A stretch of 64,000 nt of DNA, taken from positions 1 through 64,000 of the forward strand of contig QBYM01000002.1 in the NCBI GenBank assembly GCA_003282825.1, given 5' to 3'. Of the stretch, positions 62,890-64,000 are shown piece by piece. The position numbers and the translations under genes were made by a program. Position 1 is the stretch's first letter. Each line of letters opens with the position of its first letter. The DNA is from Pelagibacteraceae bacterium AG-325-J17 (lineage in GTDB: Bacteria; Pseudomonadota; Alphaproteobacteria; Pelagibacterales; Pelagibacteraceae). The notes under the pieces were generated by a model. That model was not told the DNA's origin and searched no databases. It was given only the letters and a program-made list of their open reading frames with translations.

Positions 62890-64000
62890 CTAGCTTTTAA
62901 CATGAAGTTCTTTAGAAAAATTACAAAATAGTTCATAACCCGTATTTGTAACTCTAATTGCTTCAGATGCTTCAACTCCCCAATTTCCAAATTGCATCAC
63001 TGCAATCATATGAAAAGTAACGTTAGGTTGTAATACAGTCATATCACCTTTAGAAATATTTAAAGTATGTTCGCCCCAATCTGGTGGATATCCTATTCCA
63101 ATGGAATATCCAGTTCTTGAAGTTTTTTCTATTCCATACTTATCTAACACTTTCCAAAAAGCTTGAGCAACATCATCAGCAGTATTTCCTGCTTTGACTA
63201 GATCTATTCCTGCTTGAAGTGCTTCATTAGTCTTCTTCATAGTATCAATTTTTTTTTGGTCTGGTTTTCCTAGTAGAACTGTACGAGCCATAGGACAGTG
63301 ATATTTTTTATTAACACCTGATAATTCAATAATTGTAGCTTCACCTTCAACAAATTTATCTTCTGACCACGTTAAATGTGAAGCAGATGTACCTTTTCCA
63401 GTTGGTATCATTGGAACTATTGATGAATAATCTCCTCCAAAATCAGGGGTTCCTTTTATTAATGTAGTATATATTTCTGAAACTGCATCGCATTGTCTTA
63501 CTCCTGGACTGATAACTTCAAAAGCCTTTTTCATTCCTAGTTGAGAAATTTGAGATGCAGCTTTCATAAATTTTATTTCTGCATCAGATTTTACAACTCT
63601 AACCCAATTTACTAAGCGCTCACAATCCAAAATTTTTGCATTTGGTAAACCTTGTTTAATTTTTTCGTAACAATAAGCGGTGAAATAATGACTATCCATT
63701 TCTAGTCCTACTGAGTGTTTGTCCCACTTTCTTTCTTTAATAAGATCTACTAAAGCATCGTAAGGGTGTAACGGCCATGTATGAATATATTTTTCATGAT
63801 ACTTAATTATATTTTCATCTTTTAGATAGGTTTTTATATATGCGCCTCCTGCATCTTGATTTCTAACAAAACAAATTGGTTCATCAGCGTTTATATGTAC
63901 TATTACACATTGAGCATAATAAAACGACCAAGCGTCATAACCTGTTAAATAATTCATATTAGATGGATCTTGTGAGATTAAAAGTTCAACACCTTTTTTC
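62890..64000 (-). CDS. M24 'pita-bread' hydrolase, creatinase/ectoine hydrolase (DoeA)-like, 5'-truncated by the window edge
   Basis: An open frame continues past the first internal ATG (63957) to the right edge (KGVELLISQDPSNMNYLTGYDAWSF). The true start is therefore outside, and only the C-terminal part (about 370 residues) is visible. The NMNYLTGYDAWSFY wording is typical of ectoine hydrolase DoeA/EutD and related M24 proteins. Canonical metal ligands are not kept: IELSGVNKKYHCPMART replaces the Asp pair, and GYSIGIG lacks the usual His. That fits creatinase/DoeA-like members rather than a metallo-aminopeptidase. It is the first visible gene of the PotABCD-type run, which suggests it acts on the imported solute. 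Confidence 0.75.
   Translation of the reverse strand, partial: KKGVELLISQDPSNMNYLTGYDAWSFYYAQCVIVHINADEPICFVRNQDAGGAYIKTYLKDENIIKYHEKYIHTWPLHPYDALVDLIKERKWDKHSVGLEMDSHYFTAYCYEKIKQGLPNAKILDCERLVNWVRVVKSDAEIKFMKAASQISQLGMKKAFEVISPGVRQCDAVSEIYTTLIKGTPDFGGDYSSIVPMIPTGKGTSASHLTWSEDKFVEGEATIIELSGVNKKYHCPMARTVLLGKPDQKKIDTMKKTNEALQAGIDLVKAGNTADDVAQAFWKVLDKYGIEKTSRTGYSIGIGYPPDWGEHTLNISKGDMTVLQPNVTFHMIAVMQFGNWGVEASEAIRVTNTGYELFCNFSKELHVKS

Noticed and set aside
1..64000. tRNA, rRNA, CRISPR arrays, insertion sequences and prophage
   Set aside because: Gaps are all short and A+T-rich. No cloverleaf-like or repeat-spacer pattern, transposase or integrase was found.

Overview
The window is very A+T-rich, almost wholly coding, has many 1-12 nt gene overlaps and carries no tRNA, rRNA, insertion sequence or CRISPR array. 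Gene content and style (two-subunit ETF with ETF-QO, heterotetrameric sarcosine oxidase beside fhs, several high-affinity ABC transporters, monofunctional hisI, streamlined intergenic spaces) point to a marine alphaproteobacterium of the SAR11 clade (Candidatus Pelagibacter type). This is inferred from content, not from a marker gene.

Layout. 1-1.4 kb: end of an unknown gene, a terminator, a small Cys protein and a periplasmic Fe(III)-binding protein under a Fur/IRO-type box. 1.5-4.9 kb: leftward folE-acuI-lysR, divergent from hisI and a DUF2237 gene. 4.9-10.7 kb: leftward operon for dimethylglycine dehydrogenase, EtfB, EtfA and ETF:ubiquinone oxidoreductase. 10.7-15.6 kb: leftward run of a CysC-like kinase, a nucleotidyltransferase, a crotonase-fold protein without the usual catalytic glutamates, a methanethiol oxidase/SBP56 homologue, a 2Fe-2S ferredoxin, a CoA-binding protein, a flavodoxin-fold quinone reductase and a DUF4864-like exported protein. 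15.7-18.5 kb: a short MetF-like protein with a stand-alone GcvT/DmdA-like demethylase, then a Yip1-type membrane protein. 18.5-21.9 kb: leftward operon of a metallo-dipeptidase-like protein with an altered active site, a 553-residue unknown, a DUF3726 protein and a small four-Cys protein. 22-26.9 kb: purEK, GNAT, cspA, an Asp/Glu racemase, small unknowns and an EamA permease.

26.9-33.8 kb: sarcosine oxidase soxBDAG, divergent from formate-THF ligase fhs. 33.8-40.9 kb: a class-I glutamine amidotransferase, a complete branched-chain-type ABC transporter and a GpsA-like dehydrogenase. 41-50 kb: a diaminopropionate ammonia-lyase-like enzyme, photolyase, YjbQ, ZapE, a cupin, BamB with its TPR partner, and aconitase. 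50-56 kb: LysE exporter, CsaA, ArgE, aldehyde dehydrogenase, agmatinase, a secreted zincin and a membrane-anchored cyclophilin. 56-64 kb: a FadB-like fusion, a PotABCD-type ABC transporter and an M24 creatinase/ectoine-hydrolase-like enzyme cut by the right edge.

How it works together. The first 34 kb read as a one-carbon island. Methyl groups from dimethylglycine and sarcosine (and an unknown substrate of the GcvT-like protein) go to tetrahydrofolate. Electrons pass through ETF to quinone, and Fhs can recover ATP and formate. Four GcvT-fold proteins lie here. The M19/553-aa/DUF3726/small-Cys operon is the best candidate for an undescribed system. Its M19 protein resembles, from memory, proteins encoded in dimethylglycine-catabolism clusters of other bacteria.
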